Part shown: positions 8,665 through 21,580 of the stretch, piece by piece
Layout: every line of letters starts with the position of its first letter
Position numbering within the stretch: position 1 is the stretch's first letter
Origin: Gordionus sp. m RMFG-2023
Lineage: Eukaryota; Nematomorpha; Gordioida; Chordodea; Parachordodidae
Direction: 5' to 3'
Length of the DNA: 64,000 bases
Assembly: GCF_954871325.1 (NCBI RefSeq)
Contig: NC_088775.1
Span: forward strand, 43,005,561 to 43,069,560
Position numbers and translations under genes: made by a program
The notes under the pieces: model-generated
What the model was told of the DNA's origin: nothing
The model's database searches: none
Seen by the model: the letters and a program-made list of their open reading frames with translations, nothing else

Positions 8665-11230
8665 GCTATATAACAACCAGTATAATAAAATAATAATCCA
8701 TGTTTAACATTCCACCCTCTAAAGGAACCCCGTTTAGGTTCTCATAAGACGTAAATCTTTCGTGTTCAAGGGTTTCCCATTTATTTTGATCATAAAATCT
8801 GTCATAGTTTCGTCTTGGAAAATGATAGTTATTTTGGTTGTTAAATCTTTGGTTGCCATAATATGGTCAAATCTGCCATGGTTGTCTAAAATGATGTTTG
8901 TAATTATTATCATAATATCTGTTGTTCTCAATATATGGCATCATCTGGGTATAGTCATATCTAGTGTTAGTTGGTTTTTGTTCGTAAACTTTCTTATCTT
9001 GTCTTACTCCCTCCAAATCTTTGAAAAACGGTTTAGTATATGATTTGACTTTGTCATCCTTCTGTTAATTATTATCATTGTTTGTTATTAAATATATATA
9101 CGAAGATTTTGAATGATTTTAGAATATAGGTATTATTGAATAACGTCATAATAAAATAAGAATCGTCGAATAATCGAAATAGAATTAATTTAATGAATAT
9201 CGAATTTTATTAAGAATAATTGAAGTAGAATAAATTAAATATTGAATAATCGAAATAAAATGAATGATTGGTCGCGTTTTATTTTTATATTATATATATT
9301 GCGTTTTAGATAATAGCATTTTACGTTTCTCAATTTCGCGTTTTATATAATAGATTTCATAATATATCATTCATTTTTAATTCCGCGTTTTTTATAATAT
9401 ATGATTTTATATTTATTTTTAATTACGCTTTTTGTATAATAATTTTTATCAATATTAAATTTCAATTTTATCATCATTTTTTTAAAAATATCCTTAATTG
9501 TAGCGTTTTGTATAGTAATTTTTTTTATTAATATTAAATTTCAATTATTTTTTGAATTTTAAATTTTACTCCCTTGTTTTTCAATAAACAACTTTTTCAT
9601 ATCATAAATTATCTATAAATTGTTCTTTCTAAAAAGAATTTTATTTCTCCTTCCATTTCTAATATATGATTTCCATATCATATTCTTAAAAACTTTTTTA
9701 TCATCAAGATGTTTAACTTTCACCTTGCCTCTCTTAATATTAATTGTTTTACATTTCTTTATTTTCACAGTTTTTTTAAATTTTTTATCAATTATAAAAG
9801 TTTTTATTTCATTATTTTCTTTAATGTTTATTTCCTTATTTTCTTTAAAGTTTATTTCCTTTTTTTCTATAATCACAAATGTTTCAAATTTTATTATATA
9901 ATTTATCTCTTTTAGTTTATAAGAATCTCTTTCATTTTGAATATTTGGTTCTTATTAAATATTTTTCAATTTCTTGTTACCAAGAGATTTACAATTATAA
10001 TTTCTTTTATTATAATGTGTTTCTTTATCATATTTATTGTCTAATTTTCTATTTTCATAATAATTCTCATTATTAGATTTATTAAAATTTTTATTATGAA
10101 CATTTTTCTTATCATGGGATTCACAGTTATGACATCTAAAGTTAAAATTTCTGTAGTCTCTATAATTATAATTTTCATAATATCTAAAATTGCAATTTTT
10201 ATTATAATTAATATCATATCTTTTAACAAAGTTTCGTCCAAAGTTGTTTTTAAAATGCTCATTAGATTTATAATCATTATAATTTCTTTTGTTATAATTA
10301 ATATTTCTATTATTATTATAATAACCTATGTCACTAGTATTATAATTTTTTTTAGACTGAATTTTGTCAATATGAAATCTATAATGATCTCGGAATTGAA
10401 TTAAATATGGCCTATTTACGTAATATTTTTTAATTGTAGCTAAGAATTTATATCTTTAGGCAATTTAGTTAATTCCTACATTTGGTCATTATCCCAGAAA
10501 TCAAAAATACGAAAAATATCAATGGGTAGGTCTTCAAGAAATTTAATTGTTAATTAATTACTTAGCAAATATTTTTTAAGGTTATCTAAGTATTCATATA
10601 TGTTCATTATTACTGATTTAATTTAATAAGTTATTTTATACAACTCATTAATAACTTCTTCTTTTTTTTACTTGGATTTAGAATATTTTGGAATCGTCAT
10701 TGGTTTTACTCTATAGAATTCATAACCTATTGTCTAACTATCATATTGGTTCTTGTAAGTTCATATACCCAATTTTAGTTATCATTTCCATTTATAACAA
10801 CTCCATATCCATGATAGATTCGTCTAGTTTGATATTAAGTTTAGTAATTCTCCTCATTCTTGATTTATCCATTTGATCTAAATTATATTTTGTATAAAAT
10901 AAATAAATTTAAAAGATTTTAAAATTCTGCCGCCACCATGTTAAGGTTGGCAGGGAGTAAAGCAAGATATTACAAAAAGATTTAAAACTTTTATTAAACA
11001 AATATTATACATTTTTTTTTATTTATAACATGTACAAAAATTATAATAATTATTAAAATTTTGTTTTCCCGTCTATATTATAGTTTTATTATAAAAAATT
11101 AAATTTATCTCGAAAAATTTCACAAATTATAAAATTTTAATTATAAAATTACAAATTTTAATTTTATATACAAAGAGTATAAATTAATTTTTAAATATTA
11201 TATTAATTTATATATAAATAAATTATTAAT
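8665..11230 (-). mobile_element. Decayed LTR element: gag-like region with probable LTR/PBS junction
   Basis: On the minus strand an Asn/Tyr/Arg-rich low-complexity coding remnant (8690-9060 and 9950-10400) includes one CxxC knuckle-like stretch near 10135, and more gag-like remnant runs up to about 10900. At 10927-10938 the minus strand reads TGGTGGCGGCAG, like a primer site, directly after a segment ending CTTAACA at 10939 that carries an AATAAA. This fits the 5' end of an LTR element. The far LTR end is not defined. Many breaks; old. Between about 9070 and 9600 there are degenerate AT-rich words (CGAATAATCGAAATA, GCGTTTTATATAATA) and no gene. Confidence 0.45.
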
Positions 11231-11465
11231 TACGCGATTAAAATAATATAAAATATATTCTAATCATCATGTGAGATGAGGCTGCCAATGAAGCTGATGT
11301 AATTGGCCCTGTGAATTGCTATTGCGAGTCTTTGTCTTACGAAGAAGCCTTCACGAGGTTCATCTGTTAGTTTGCGGATTATATTTTTAAAATATTTAAC
11401 TACAATATAACTGAAAAACTATAATAAATTTATCCTTTATATATAAAAAAAACTATTAAATAACT

Positions 11466-13883
11466 CTGTGTGACAAATTTCGACTTGATTTTTTGTGAGA
11501 AAATAAAATAAACATGTTTTAAGACAGTTTTTTATGCATATTCTAAATCCGCTGTCAGTTTCTTTCTAGCCAGGTTTTTTATTTATTTTAGGTTAAAGTA
11601 GCCAAAAAGGTCATTTTTAGCACTTTTTGAAGGTTTATAACTTCGGTTCTAATGATCCCTACAACTAAAAAATATCTTAATTTTTGCAGCAAACCTTCCT
11701 TATTATTATTATACATTTTTTTTATAAAATCCTTACTCAATTTTTAAACAACCTATATTTTTTAAATTTACCTTTATTTATAAAATCTTTTTTAATATAG
11801 CTTACATTTAATATATTTATTTATTGTGGCTTTCGTTCTATTCGCTACACTGCACACGGTACGATTCCCAAACAATTTATTTTAAATGAAATAGTTATAT
11901 TTCTCATATTTAAATAAATATATTATGCTAAGCTAACCTATCTCATATTTTACTTTCATCAGTATTGCGATCATTTTGAGATCGCAGCATATCTTAAATT
12001 CGTAAATGGAATAATTTATTTTTGACAATGAATATTTCATATGATTCATTTAACTGGTTGGAATAGACGATGGGAATTGATGGCTTAGAATTTCCGTTAT
12101 GAAGCAAAACTGCTTTCAAGCTGTTTTTGCTTGGATCGATGAACAAGCGCCATTCATCGGGCACCAATTCAATATTAAGTTGTAAAAAAAGGTTGACCTA
12201 GATTGTTGGAATAGTATAAAAAAATTTCTTAAGAGTATAAATTTTTAAACGATGTTCCACGGAATTGGTATGAAGCTCAAACTCCATTTTTTTAAATTTT
12301 AAAATCATTAAGCCTTGAGGCTAAAAATTCGGACTTTCTTTTTCAAAGTTGTAAATTTCTGGTTATGTCATTTAGTTGCTCTTGTGACATAAATGGCGAA
12401 TCCTCTTCGGGATGATACTCAAGATTTATATTGTCATTGTCCTGGCAACGTAATTTTTCCAGCTGCGAACTATTAAAAAAAGGAACTGTTGTATGCATAT
12501 TATATTTTACCGGATAAACAACCGACGAAATTTCAGGATAACGAATTTTCTTCTTATTTTTTTTGTTAAACCCAAATGTACTAATCGAGCAAAAATAACA
12601 ATCCCACGAATGATTTCTTACTACGTGCCAAAAATGCAGGTTTCGAATAAAGCAAATATGACCGTTTTCCATTTACCCATGAATTAAAAGAATTATAACA
12701 TGTTTTACATATGTAATTAGGGGCAAATGGTTTATCCTAATCGCAGAGTGGAATATTGTAATAATTTTCATAAATCCTTTGAATGATTGGAGGAATTGGA
12801 CATTTTTGTGCGGGCAATATATAGCCCGCACAGATGTAGCAAAATTTAGAGACACACTTTAAACAAGGGGACCTCGGCATTAATTTTTTGTAGAATATTA
12901 TATAAGGAGGGAATTTGAATAATATTTAAAATTAAATTTTAAAAAAAAATTAATGAAAGAAATTAAATGTTTATGAAAAATTAAGCGCGAAAAAAAATAA
13001 TTCTTATCCTTTCTTCCTACTCGCTATTTGACATTATTATTTATTGCCCATACTACGGGTTCAAGGTACTCCATTGGAAAATTATATATTTTGATATAAA
13101 TTGATTAAAAAAACAAACATTCTTAAATACATCTAAAAAAGATATATTAATAAAAAATATGAAAAAATTACCAATTATTGCATTTTAAATGAATTTTGCT
13201 TCAAAAATGCTCAATTCAAAAAGAGTACAAATTAAAAAAGTGGGTACAGATATCTGATTTTGGTATAAATTGATCATAAATGCATAAAATATTACTAAAT
13301 ACAACTAAAAAAGATAAATATTACCTTAATTTTGCTTTAAAAATGCTTTATGCAGAGAAAATTCAATAAAAGTGTACAAATTAAAAAGTTCCAAAATATC
13401 TGTACCGACTTTTTTAATTTATAGATTTTGGTTGAATTTTCAAGCATAGAGTACTTTGAAACATAATTAGAATTAATATATAATCTTGAGCATATTTGAA
13501 GCAAAATTATATAAAATTTATCTTCTAAAGTTAGTAATTTAGATAGTAATTTAAATTGAAAACTTAAGACCCCCAAAACGAAATTCTTTACCATTTTTCT
13601 CAAAAACCATTCGATAAAAAATTTTAAAAATTAGTAAATTTATAAAGAAATATAAGTTTAACATCACCAATTTTCAGGAATTTTTATTCGATACTTTTTA
13701 ATATATATCCGTATAAAGACCTAAATTTTACCATTTTCGAGATTTCGAAAAGTTGTCTTTATACTGTAATATTTTTAAAACTTGACGTGTAGGGAAAATT
13801 TGGAAAACGGATTCGAACTCAGCGTCAAATTCTGCACCAAAACTAATTTTTATTTTCTTCTCCTATTTTTCTTGTCGTGTAAT
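11466..13883. mobile_element. DNA-element-like repeat with cysteine-rich gene (E1)
   Basis: Ends carry similar words in inverted orientation (CTGTGTGACAA at the left, the complement of TACACGACAAG at the right). A shorter copy in the MULE (25010-25750) shares about 11790-11965 and 13560-13890 in the same order on the opposite strand but lacks the middle, as expected for an internally deleted copy. The middle here holds a cysteine-rich pseudogene on the minus strand. No target duplication was proved. The class is unknown. Confidence 0.5.
12343..12880 (-). pseudogene. Cysteine-rich transposon-associated protein, decayed
   Basis: From an ATG at 12878-12880 the minus strand encodes a protein with paired cysteines (CLKC, CYIC, then CKTC and CYFC further on), each likely to bind zinc, followed by a GFNKK...KIRYPEISS...PV block. 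This order (FCYxCG, CKTC, W-G-KR, CYFC, YP-IPS, PVPH) is that of an uncharacterised protein I know from many animal genomes, where it is repeated and probably belongs to mobile elements. The copy is interrupted by at least two lesions and is not functional. Its C-terminal part, ending at 12343, is open for about 110 codons. Confidence 0.55.
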
Positions 13884-13890
13884 TAAATGA
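13560..13890 (-). repeat. Interspersed repeat shared with 25010-25330
   Basis: About 320 bp matches 25010-25330 in inverse orientation, including a GCACCAAAACT/AGTTTTGGTGC word and an ACTTGACGTG word. It is one end of the E1 element. No coding potential. Confidence 0.75.
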
Positions 13891-13919
13891 AACTATTAAG
13901 TAAAGTCGCCGAAACAGGA

Positions 13920-16330
13920 GTATTAGGATACGTGGACAGACGCTGTTGATTGAAAGACATAATGGGGAAGAGGATAGATATGGTAGAGTAACGTGGTTGC
14001 CCCTGCAGAAGATGTTGCATGGATGGGCAAGTAATGAAGATTTGAAGATGGGCGAGGAGGTGAAGATAGAAGAATGGACATGTATCGAGGTCGTGGAGAG
14101 TCATCAAGGTTGTTTAGAGCGGAATCGAGGAATAGAAATATTGTTTGTTTTAAATGCGGGGGTAGAGGGCATATGGCGGTGAATTGTAGAGATGTCAAAT
14201 GTTTTGCATGTGGAGAAAAGGGTCATATTTTAACGTATTGTCCGGGTAAAAGAGATAGATTACGATGCGTAGGATGTGGAAGATTTGGGCACGCAGAGAT
14301 GATTGCAGAGTTGGAAGGGTAGAAACCAGAGGAGGATTTCCACGAAGGGGAGAGAATTCGAGTGCTATTAATGTGAGGAGTATGGCCGAGATATCAGCAA
14401 AAGGAGAAATGGGGGCCGATTGCAAAATTATATGTTTCAAGTGCCGGGAAAAGGACATTGGGCGAGAGATTGCGACAGGGTATGACTATATGATTGTGGG
14501 GAAAAGAGAATTCAGGCCGAGGAGGGGAGAACGGAGAGGCAAGAAATGGTTATGAAAATGTTGCGGGAGGAGGGTAGAGAGGAACAGGTATATCTTCCGA
14601 GTCCGAAAGTGTGGTTTAATATAAATGGGAAAATGATATCCATGTTGTTTGATACAGGAGTGGCTATATCGGTAATGGGATATGAAGATTTCAGAAGACT
14701 ATGGCCGAATAGTACAATAATTCGGGAGAGGATTCAAGTGAGGCAATTTGATGGACCCGAAATGGAGATGATGGGAAAAGTGAAAATAGGCTATGTAGGG
14801 AGTGACTGATGCCAAGTTTTGGATTTGTGGATAATTAATAGAAGAGTAGAGCCATTGAAGGGATTGGATTACGAGTGTTGGGCCGGTGTATGATTTTTGT
14901 GGAGTATTTGCGCCGTGGGGAGTATTTATGGCCGTCATAGAAGGCATCAGAGAGGACATTATAAGGATGATCAAGGAGGATGAAGAAATTTACAGGAGAA
15001 ATGGTGAATGGATGGAGGACCGAGACAATATAGAAGTGGATGAGGGAGCACCCATGTTTTGGGGAGAAAGCGAAGGGATGACAATGGAGGATCGTGTAGA
15101 GGAGGTGAGAGAAGGTCAAATGTTGATGAATATGGAAATGGGATGTTCAACAGTAACCAAGGAAATAGTTGGACCGCGGATGCGAGGTATAGAAAATGGA
15201 GAATTACAAGAAGAGGAGTTCCAAGAACAAGGAAGAGTAGTAAATTAAATAAACCAGAGGATTTTATGGGGGAGTTGGAATTTGTGATAAAAGGTGTCGA
15301 GAGATTAGCCCAAGAGTATGAGGCCAATGTTGAGGTTGTATGCGGATTTCCGGGTAACGTTGAATCCATGTGTGTTGGAGGTGAAGTATCCGTTACCCAT
15401 GATAGAGGAGATATTGCCAGTTTAAAGGGGAGCAGATATTTTTCGAAAGTGGATTTTTCGAACGCATATTTGCAATTACGGGTGGAAAAGGTGAGGCAGA
15501 GGTTGTTGACTATAACAACGCCAAAGGGCCTATTTGCTTTTAGAAGGTTTTCGTTGTATTGGGTGTATCGGCGCCTATATTTCAACAGACGATGGCGGCG
15601 GTTTTTCAGGGATTGGAGGGAGTGTTTTATTATATGGATGATGTATTAATAACGGAGGTTACGCTAGAGCAGAACAATCGAAAGTTGGAGGTGGATGAGT
15701 ATTTGCAGCGTGTTAATGGAGTTGTGGAGTCTTTTCAGCGTGTATGCAAAAGTGGGAATCCACTGGGAGTCCGAAATTTTTTTTAGTAATAAAATAAATT
15801 AAAAGGATTTTAGGTTCACTTTACTCATAGAAGAAGACGATGGAGGAATGGTAATTATGGAAATATGTTCGAACAATCGATGGTCAAAGGTGTCCACTTA
15901 CAACAATAACAGAAGAATTCCTAGGGGTGATCAAAGGGATTGGGGTCTCAAGGATTGTGTCATAATTGGAAGACTTTGATTTGTAAAAATTTTTGGTAAA
16001 GTCAGTATATATTGCGTTTAATGAGTATATTTTATTTTTATAATTTTATGTTTTAGTTAATTTGGTGAGTCATTGTTATTTTTATAATTTTATGTTTTAG
16101 TTTAATCGCATTAACATTTTATTTTTAGATTTATAAAAGTTAATTATTGTAAAGTCATTATGATGGGATAATTTATAATGTCTAAAAATGTATTTTTATC
16201 TTATAATTTTAATTTGAGGCATGAGGCGCTTTATAATTGTAAAAGAAGATATTTTTAGATTGTTAAATTTTAATTATTTATTTGTGATGATTATTGCTTC
16301 CCTATAAAAGGGAAGCGAAATTGTAAATTA
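13920..16330 (+). mobile_element. Old, broken Gypsy-1 relative (copy B)
   Basis: On the plus strand: the Gag block EGHNGE-like/GRVTWLP at 13940-14010, zinc knuckles at 14150-14320, the Gag/Pol boundary 12-mer at 14483-14494, a protease region with DTG at about 14650, and reverse transcriptase with YMDD at about 15640. Downstream is rearranged; a short LTR piece with the TATA palindrome is at 16296-16316. RNase H, integrase and ORF3 were not found. Several breaks, old. Its start coincides with the conserved block after the membrane segment of Gypsy-1 Gag. Confidence 0.85.
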
Positions 16331-16740
16331 TCAATTCATTTTTTTTTAATTCATTTTTTTAAAATGACAATTGTCACATTATATTTTCCTTAAAAAGATC
16401 ATATAAAATAACATAAAGTTGAATATAAATATTTTAAATAAATATATTTAGAAACCTCTTTTAATATAATTTAGAGATAGATAATTTTACAAAAATGATA
16501 AAAAAAACTATAAAAGATTTCACTTAAAAATTGCATATTTATAATAAATTTCACAAAAGAATTGCTCAAAAAGGATATATTTTCAAAGAAGATTAAGAAT
16601 TTTTATCAAAATATGTTCAAAAATCTTTTTGAACTTCAAGAAAGGGCAATCATTAATAAATTGTAACAAAAATAATATTACAATAGTAGCATATCATTTT
16701 TTATTAAAAAACATCAAAAATAAATAGTGTTCCTTTAAAT
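16330..16740. other. Gene-free AT-rich stretch
   Basis: Low-complexity AT-rich sequence. I see no gene or repeat structure in it. Confidence 0.5.
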
Positions 16741-17070
16741 AAATGCATTCGCAATATTTTTATTGTTTCGCGGTAATGCCCTCGCGATAATGACTTCGCG
16801 CAAACATATTCGCGATCAAAAATTCGCTGTAAAGTGTTCGCGTAAAATGTTTTGCTAAAATGTATTCGCTCTAATAAATTCGCGGTTAAGGTTTCGCGGA
16901 AATAAATTCGCGGCAATGGCTTCGCGAAATTGTCTTCGCTATGTTTCGCGGAGATAAATTCGCAGAATTGGTTTCGCGATTTTACCTTCGCTATAAAAAC
17001 TTTTCGCGATTAACGGCATTCACGATAAAAGTTTCGCGAAAAAGTGTTTCACGATAAAAGTTTCGCTGAA
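16740..17070. repeat. Degenerate TTCGCG-word array
   Basis: About 20 copies of TTCGCG or close variants, spaced about 14-18 bp, often with AATAAATTCGCGG. CpG is far above the rest of the window. It ends near 17090 in GGAACCATCTATCTAT, similar to the GGAACCATCTTTATCT beyond the right end of the MULE at 27209-27224. It therefore looks like the terminal array of a MULE-like element whose other end is lost. Confidence 0.7.
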
Positions 17071-17209
17071 TTGACCTGATACGGAACCATCTATCTATAT
17101 CATATTTTAGAATTATGAAGAAAATACTGAAAAACAACAATTTTGGTAAGCCAACAAATTAACCGTAATCTTTAATTTCTTTATCAATATTTAATTCGAT
17201 GCTATTTCT

Positions 17210-18620
17210 TAGTATATACAGGAGCTACCTTTTGGTGGGACTTGGTCAACAAAAATTACGGATGCTGCAACTGATGAAAACATAATTTATTCTTTTGGAC
17301 TATTTATAACAATGTTTTCATACATCATCCCAGATTCAAAACGAAGTAATATCTATTATGGCAGATATGGTACTTGAATATATTTCAGATAAATATAATA
17401 AAAGTGAGATGCCTTTTATTTGTCTTAGGCTGATGAGACAAAAGATGCACAAGGTGTGAAAACCTGAACATAATTATTCGTTATATTTTTCCTGAAGTCC
17501 AAAAAAGTTTAATAGGAATTATTAATTTACAGTGTCTTTCTGCTGAAAACATTACTAATTGCATTTTAAAGCAAAATAATGAGTTAAATATTAATTCAGC
17601 GAATATAATAAGCCAGGCATTTTATGGGGTAAACGTTATGTCTGGCCGAAATGAAATAGTGCAAACCCTTCTTCAAAAAAAATTAATAAAAAAGTTCCTT
17701 TTATACATTGTTACAACCACAAGTTGCATCCAAAATTGATATAATAATATTTTTATCATTTCTAATTTTTTTAATTTATACAATGCGTTGTATAATTTTT
17801 TAGGCTCTTTAACGTATCCTGTAAATATGCAGGCCATACTCCTAGGAGACTTTTAGACCAGAGGTGGACTAGTCATTTGGAAGCATCTCTCATCATTTAT
17901 GATAATTTTGAGGCTAGTGGTGAAGTATTATTTTACTTTTCTTCGGAGGTTTCTACTCATGATTCAGTCGAAGCCTAATATAAATTACGTTATATTAGTC
18001 ATATGAGATATAATAACAATAGATCCACTAAATAAGTATCTACAGTCAGTAGGTACTAATCTGGGGGATGCTAAAAATTGTATTGATTCCACTATCAATA
18101 TATTAAAAAATAAAAGAAGCGATAATTCTTTTGATTTGATTAGAATTAAGGCTGAAAAACTTTTAGCAAAATTTGATCTCACTCCCCACAAATCATCAAG
18201 GGTACGTAAAACGCCTATAAATTTTCAATATTTTTTAGTCGAGACCAAATTACAATTTGATTGTGAAAAAGACTCCAATTGGAGTTCTTTAAAAAGGAAT
18301 TATTGATTACTTTGTGTTGATCATTTTTTAGATAGATTTACACAAGATGACTATAACCTTCTATCATGTTTTAATACATTGTCCCCCTTTGACCCTGATT
18401 ATTTTATATCGGATAAAATGGCCTGATTAGAATGATTATTAAACTTAAATATGGAAACGTTACATCATGAAATGAAAAAAGGATTATTAGCTGCAGAAGT
18501 TAAAGAAACACATAATTTTGAAAATATCCTAAATATTATGTATAAAAATAATATCATCATGCATTTAAAGAATTGTATAAATGCTATACTCAGCAGCCAT
18601 CATCATTAGGGTATCAACGG
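17210..18620 (+). pseudogene. hAT transposase pseudogene (zinc-finger MYM-like type)
   Basis: Scattered plus-strand matches in the order expected of a hAT transposase: an ITDAATDENI-like start (17255), a VNVMSGRNEIVQTLLQKK-like block (17630-17690), a RRLLDQRWTSHLEAS block (17850-17885) typical of the hAT core, and an IRIKAEKLLAKFDL segment (18135-18180). Frames change several times and internal stops are frequent, so this is long dead. No terminal repeats or target duplication were found. The final dimerisation region is weak or missing. Confidence 0.6.
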
Positions 18621-20575
18621 CTTCTTGATTGGTCTCTTTCTCTACAATAAAGAGAGTTCTATCGAGCACTAGAGAGTCGATGAAAGATCAACGTAAGCAA
18701 AATTTAGTATTGATGGCTTATGGAAAAAAATAACGCAAAATTTATCCTTTAATTCATTTATGTTAAATTTTAAAAATAAAAATCGTCGTATTATATAAAG
18801 TATTATTTTGTATATTCATATTATAGTATTATTTTGTATTCATATTACATTAGTAAATTGTTAATAAAAATAAATAATTTCTATGAATGCTTTTATTTAA
18901 AAAAAATTGTGGCCCCCTCAAGTAAGCAGCTGGCCTTTCTAGTTGAAAATTCCTGGTTACGGCCCTTTTCTTGAGCATCACTAAAAACCACCCTCTATAA
19001 CTCAATAAAATCATAATATCATAACAAATAAAACATATAATTAGAATGTAGGTTTGTATACAAAAGTGTTCAAACCGGTATTTAGAGGTTCGAACAGAGC
19101 CGATACTTGTATTTTACTGAACCTGAACTTTGAACCGTTATAATATTCTTTTTGATACGGATCTGCCTTTTACAATCTACTTTTTCATTTTTGAATGTTA
19201 CAATCTATGTTTTGGTTTTTTTTAATAAAACCATATTATTATTGTCTTTTTTACAATATAAGTTTTCGCATTTTCACCAGTTTATTGTTAATTAAATAAA
19301 ATAAATAAACTTTTGGAAATTTCATTTGACCGCAATTGACTTTATAACTACATTTGATTGCCACTTTTATTTTTTTGAATGGGAAATCCTGTGATACTAT
19401 GTTTAATTAAAAATTTATCACGTGATTTGATTAATTATGATATAAGATCAACGGTTGAGGATTCAAAAATCTCAATATTTCCCAAAATTCGAACCGTACG
19501 ATATCAAGAGCGATGTACCGGACTCAAACATGACAATTATATCGCTATTTACCAAACCTGAACCAAAACAGTCTACAAAACCAAAAGACCCACCTAAGAG
19601 AGAGGAGACAGAGAGGCCATACAGACAGATCGTCGAAAATCAAGAAGATTTTCTATATCTTCGGCTCTTGGGTAAAACTATACCACTAAAAAATCTATAT
19701 ACGCTAATTATATATTTATTCTATCTGGCTAAGTAAGTAGTTATATGTAACTATTTTTAATTTCCCTTATATACTTTAAATTACCAGATTTATTTAATCG
19801 AAAGCATAAGGAATTACTTTTTTCAGCTTGTTATTCGTGTGTATATATTTTGTGTGTGTATATATATAATAGTAGAAGCCTGCACTGACAGATTCAACAC
19901 CTATCTGATCGAACTGTCGGACTTGGGAATAAATATTCTCTGACTCTTTCGGATTTGAATCTTGATTTTGAAATTTATTTCGGACTCTAATCTCTTAAAA
20001 AAATTTAAATGATTTGGATTTCCTAATGTTTTGATGATAACTATCTTCAGGAATAAAAACAAAGTTGTATATTATCCTTCAAGCCGTGTAGACTCACGGA
20101 TTATTTCTAAACAGCTATCAGCCGTCTATAAAATATATAGCCTTAAAAAAGTGGCTATTATGATTTACCATATCTTTACTTTATTTGTACCCCAAAAAGA
20201 TGTATGAATAGCAAGTAATATTTATTTAATTACACATACTCACTTAAAACAAACCAGAATAGGGTGTATTATGGCTCAAAGCTGAATAGTTTATCCTAAG
20301 CAGAAATAAGTTTCAGAAATAATCCGAGTGTTGACACGGCCTCGGCACTTATAAACTTTCTGATTTCTTTTAATAATGTTTTTTCAACAGTTCAATAAAA
20401 ACTGATCGGACTCGGATTGAAGAAAATTCTTGTATCGTTCATACAATCATTTTTTCTCAGATCGGGTTCGACCTGAAAAACAGGTCCGATTTAGGTGTAT
20501 ATATTAATTATTTAATTCATAATATCTGCGTTTTTTTCAGTTACTCTGAAAATTTACAATATTCATTTTTTCCAG
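18620..20575. other. Mostly gene-free, possible exon near 19.5-19.7 kb
   Basis: AT-rich sequence with unassigned short words. A slightly GC-richer open stretch at about 19520-19680 encodes a Lys/Pro/Glu-rich segment (KPEPKQSTKPKDPPKREE) and ends at a GGTAAAAC that could be a splice donor. It may be an exon of the gene suspected at 20576. Evidence is weak. Confidence 0.25.
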
Positions 20576-20907
20576 GAGTGAGAATGTTGAAATTAGTAAA
20601 CACTAAGACGAATGAAATGCAGGCTAATTACCTGAAAGGGTGGATGAGTAACAACAAATCTCTCCACCCCGAAATCATAGTCAAAAAGGATTCTCCCAAA
20701 CTACTTGTAGAAGAAAATAGTATGGAGGAAGCATGTACCCTGGACGGCCCCATATACCACGTAGTCTCATATGTTGACGATGAGGATGACGAGTGCCAGT
20801 ATGGTCAGGAAAGTTCTAGTTTTAATGATAAGTTCATATTTTATAAAATAAATAATTATATGTTTGTTCGATTGAAGAAAATCAATATTAAAATAATAAA
20901 CCTTTAA
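20576..20907 (+). CDS. Exon-like ORF, unrecognised
   Basis: Follows a good splice acceptor (TTTTTTCCAG) and is open for about 108 codons; an ATG is at 20584. The first about 85 residues are of normal complexity with an acidic stretch (VDDEDDECQYGQESSS), unlike the Asn/Lys/Ile-rich chance ORFs around; the last about 25 residues look like read-through into intron or flank. No family is recognised and no transposase or gag motif is present. It is the best candidate for a host exon in the window, perhaps joined to the Pro/Lys-rich stretch at 19.5 kb. It may also be a small remnant. Confidence 0.35.
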
Positions 20908-21580
20908 AGAAATTTGAAAAAAATTTGAGGGAATAGGATTATACATCCGATTTCACTATTTTTTTTGTTACCCTAAATATTATTTCTCATCTAAAATCTC
21001 TGAACATTACTTTTGAAAAACTTAACGTTGTTTACATATGGGATATTATATTATAGGTAAACTGAGTGGAAATTTTCTAAATATTTTTATTGAATAGTAT
21101 ACATCTGTTCAGACCGGACTGTTTTAATAATATGGTATATTATATTTTCTATATAATAATTTTATTTAAAATACTTTTTTCATAATTTAATAAAAATATC
21201 AATTCAAGGGTTCGTTCGCAGAAATTGATTACGAGTTATTTTACAAAACATGGTGAAAGTTAATTTTATTAAAATATACGTCGATGGGGACATATTAAAC
21301 AATTATTTCCACTTGTTATCAGATTCTTATACAAAGTGCAATGCAAATCAACCATTAAAAAAAATATATGAATTGTTTTTTCATCATAATTATTAATAAA
21401 TATTTGTATTGTAGAAAATTAGCAATATTTTTAAAGTATCGATTTTATTAAAAAAAATTTTTCCGGTCATGGGTTACTTTATTTGAATATTTACATTATA
21501 ATTGCATATTTTAATAAATTTTAAAATCTTATAATTTTATATACACCATTTTTTATTGTTTCGTTTTTCTATATCTTTTA

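Noticed and set aside
9613-10404. Ile/Phe/Lys-rich open frames on both strands
   Set aside because: Low-complexity AT-rich sequence; the minus-strand Asn/Tyr gag remnant explains part of it.
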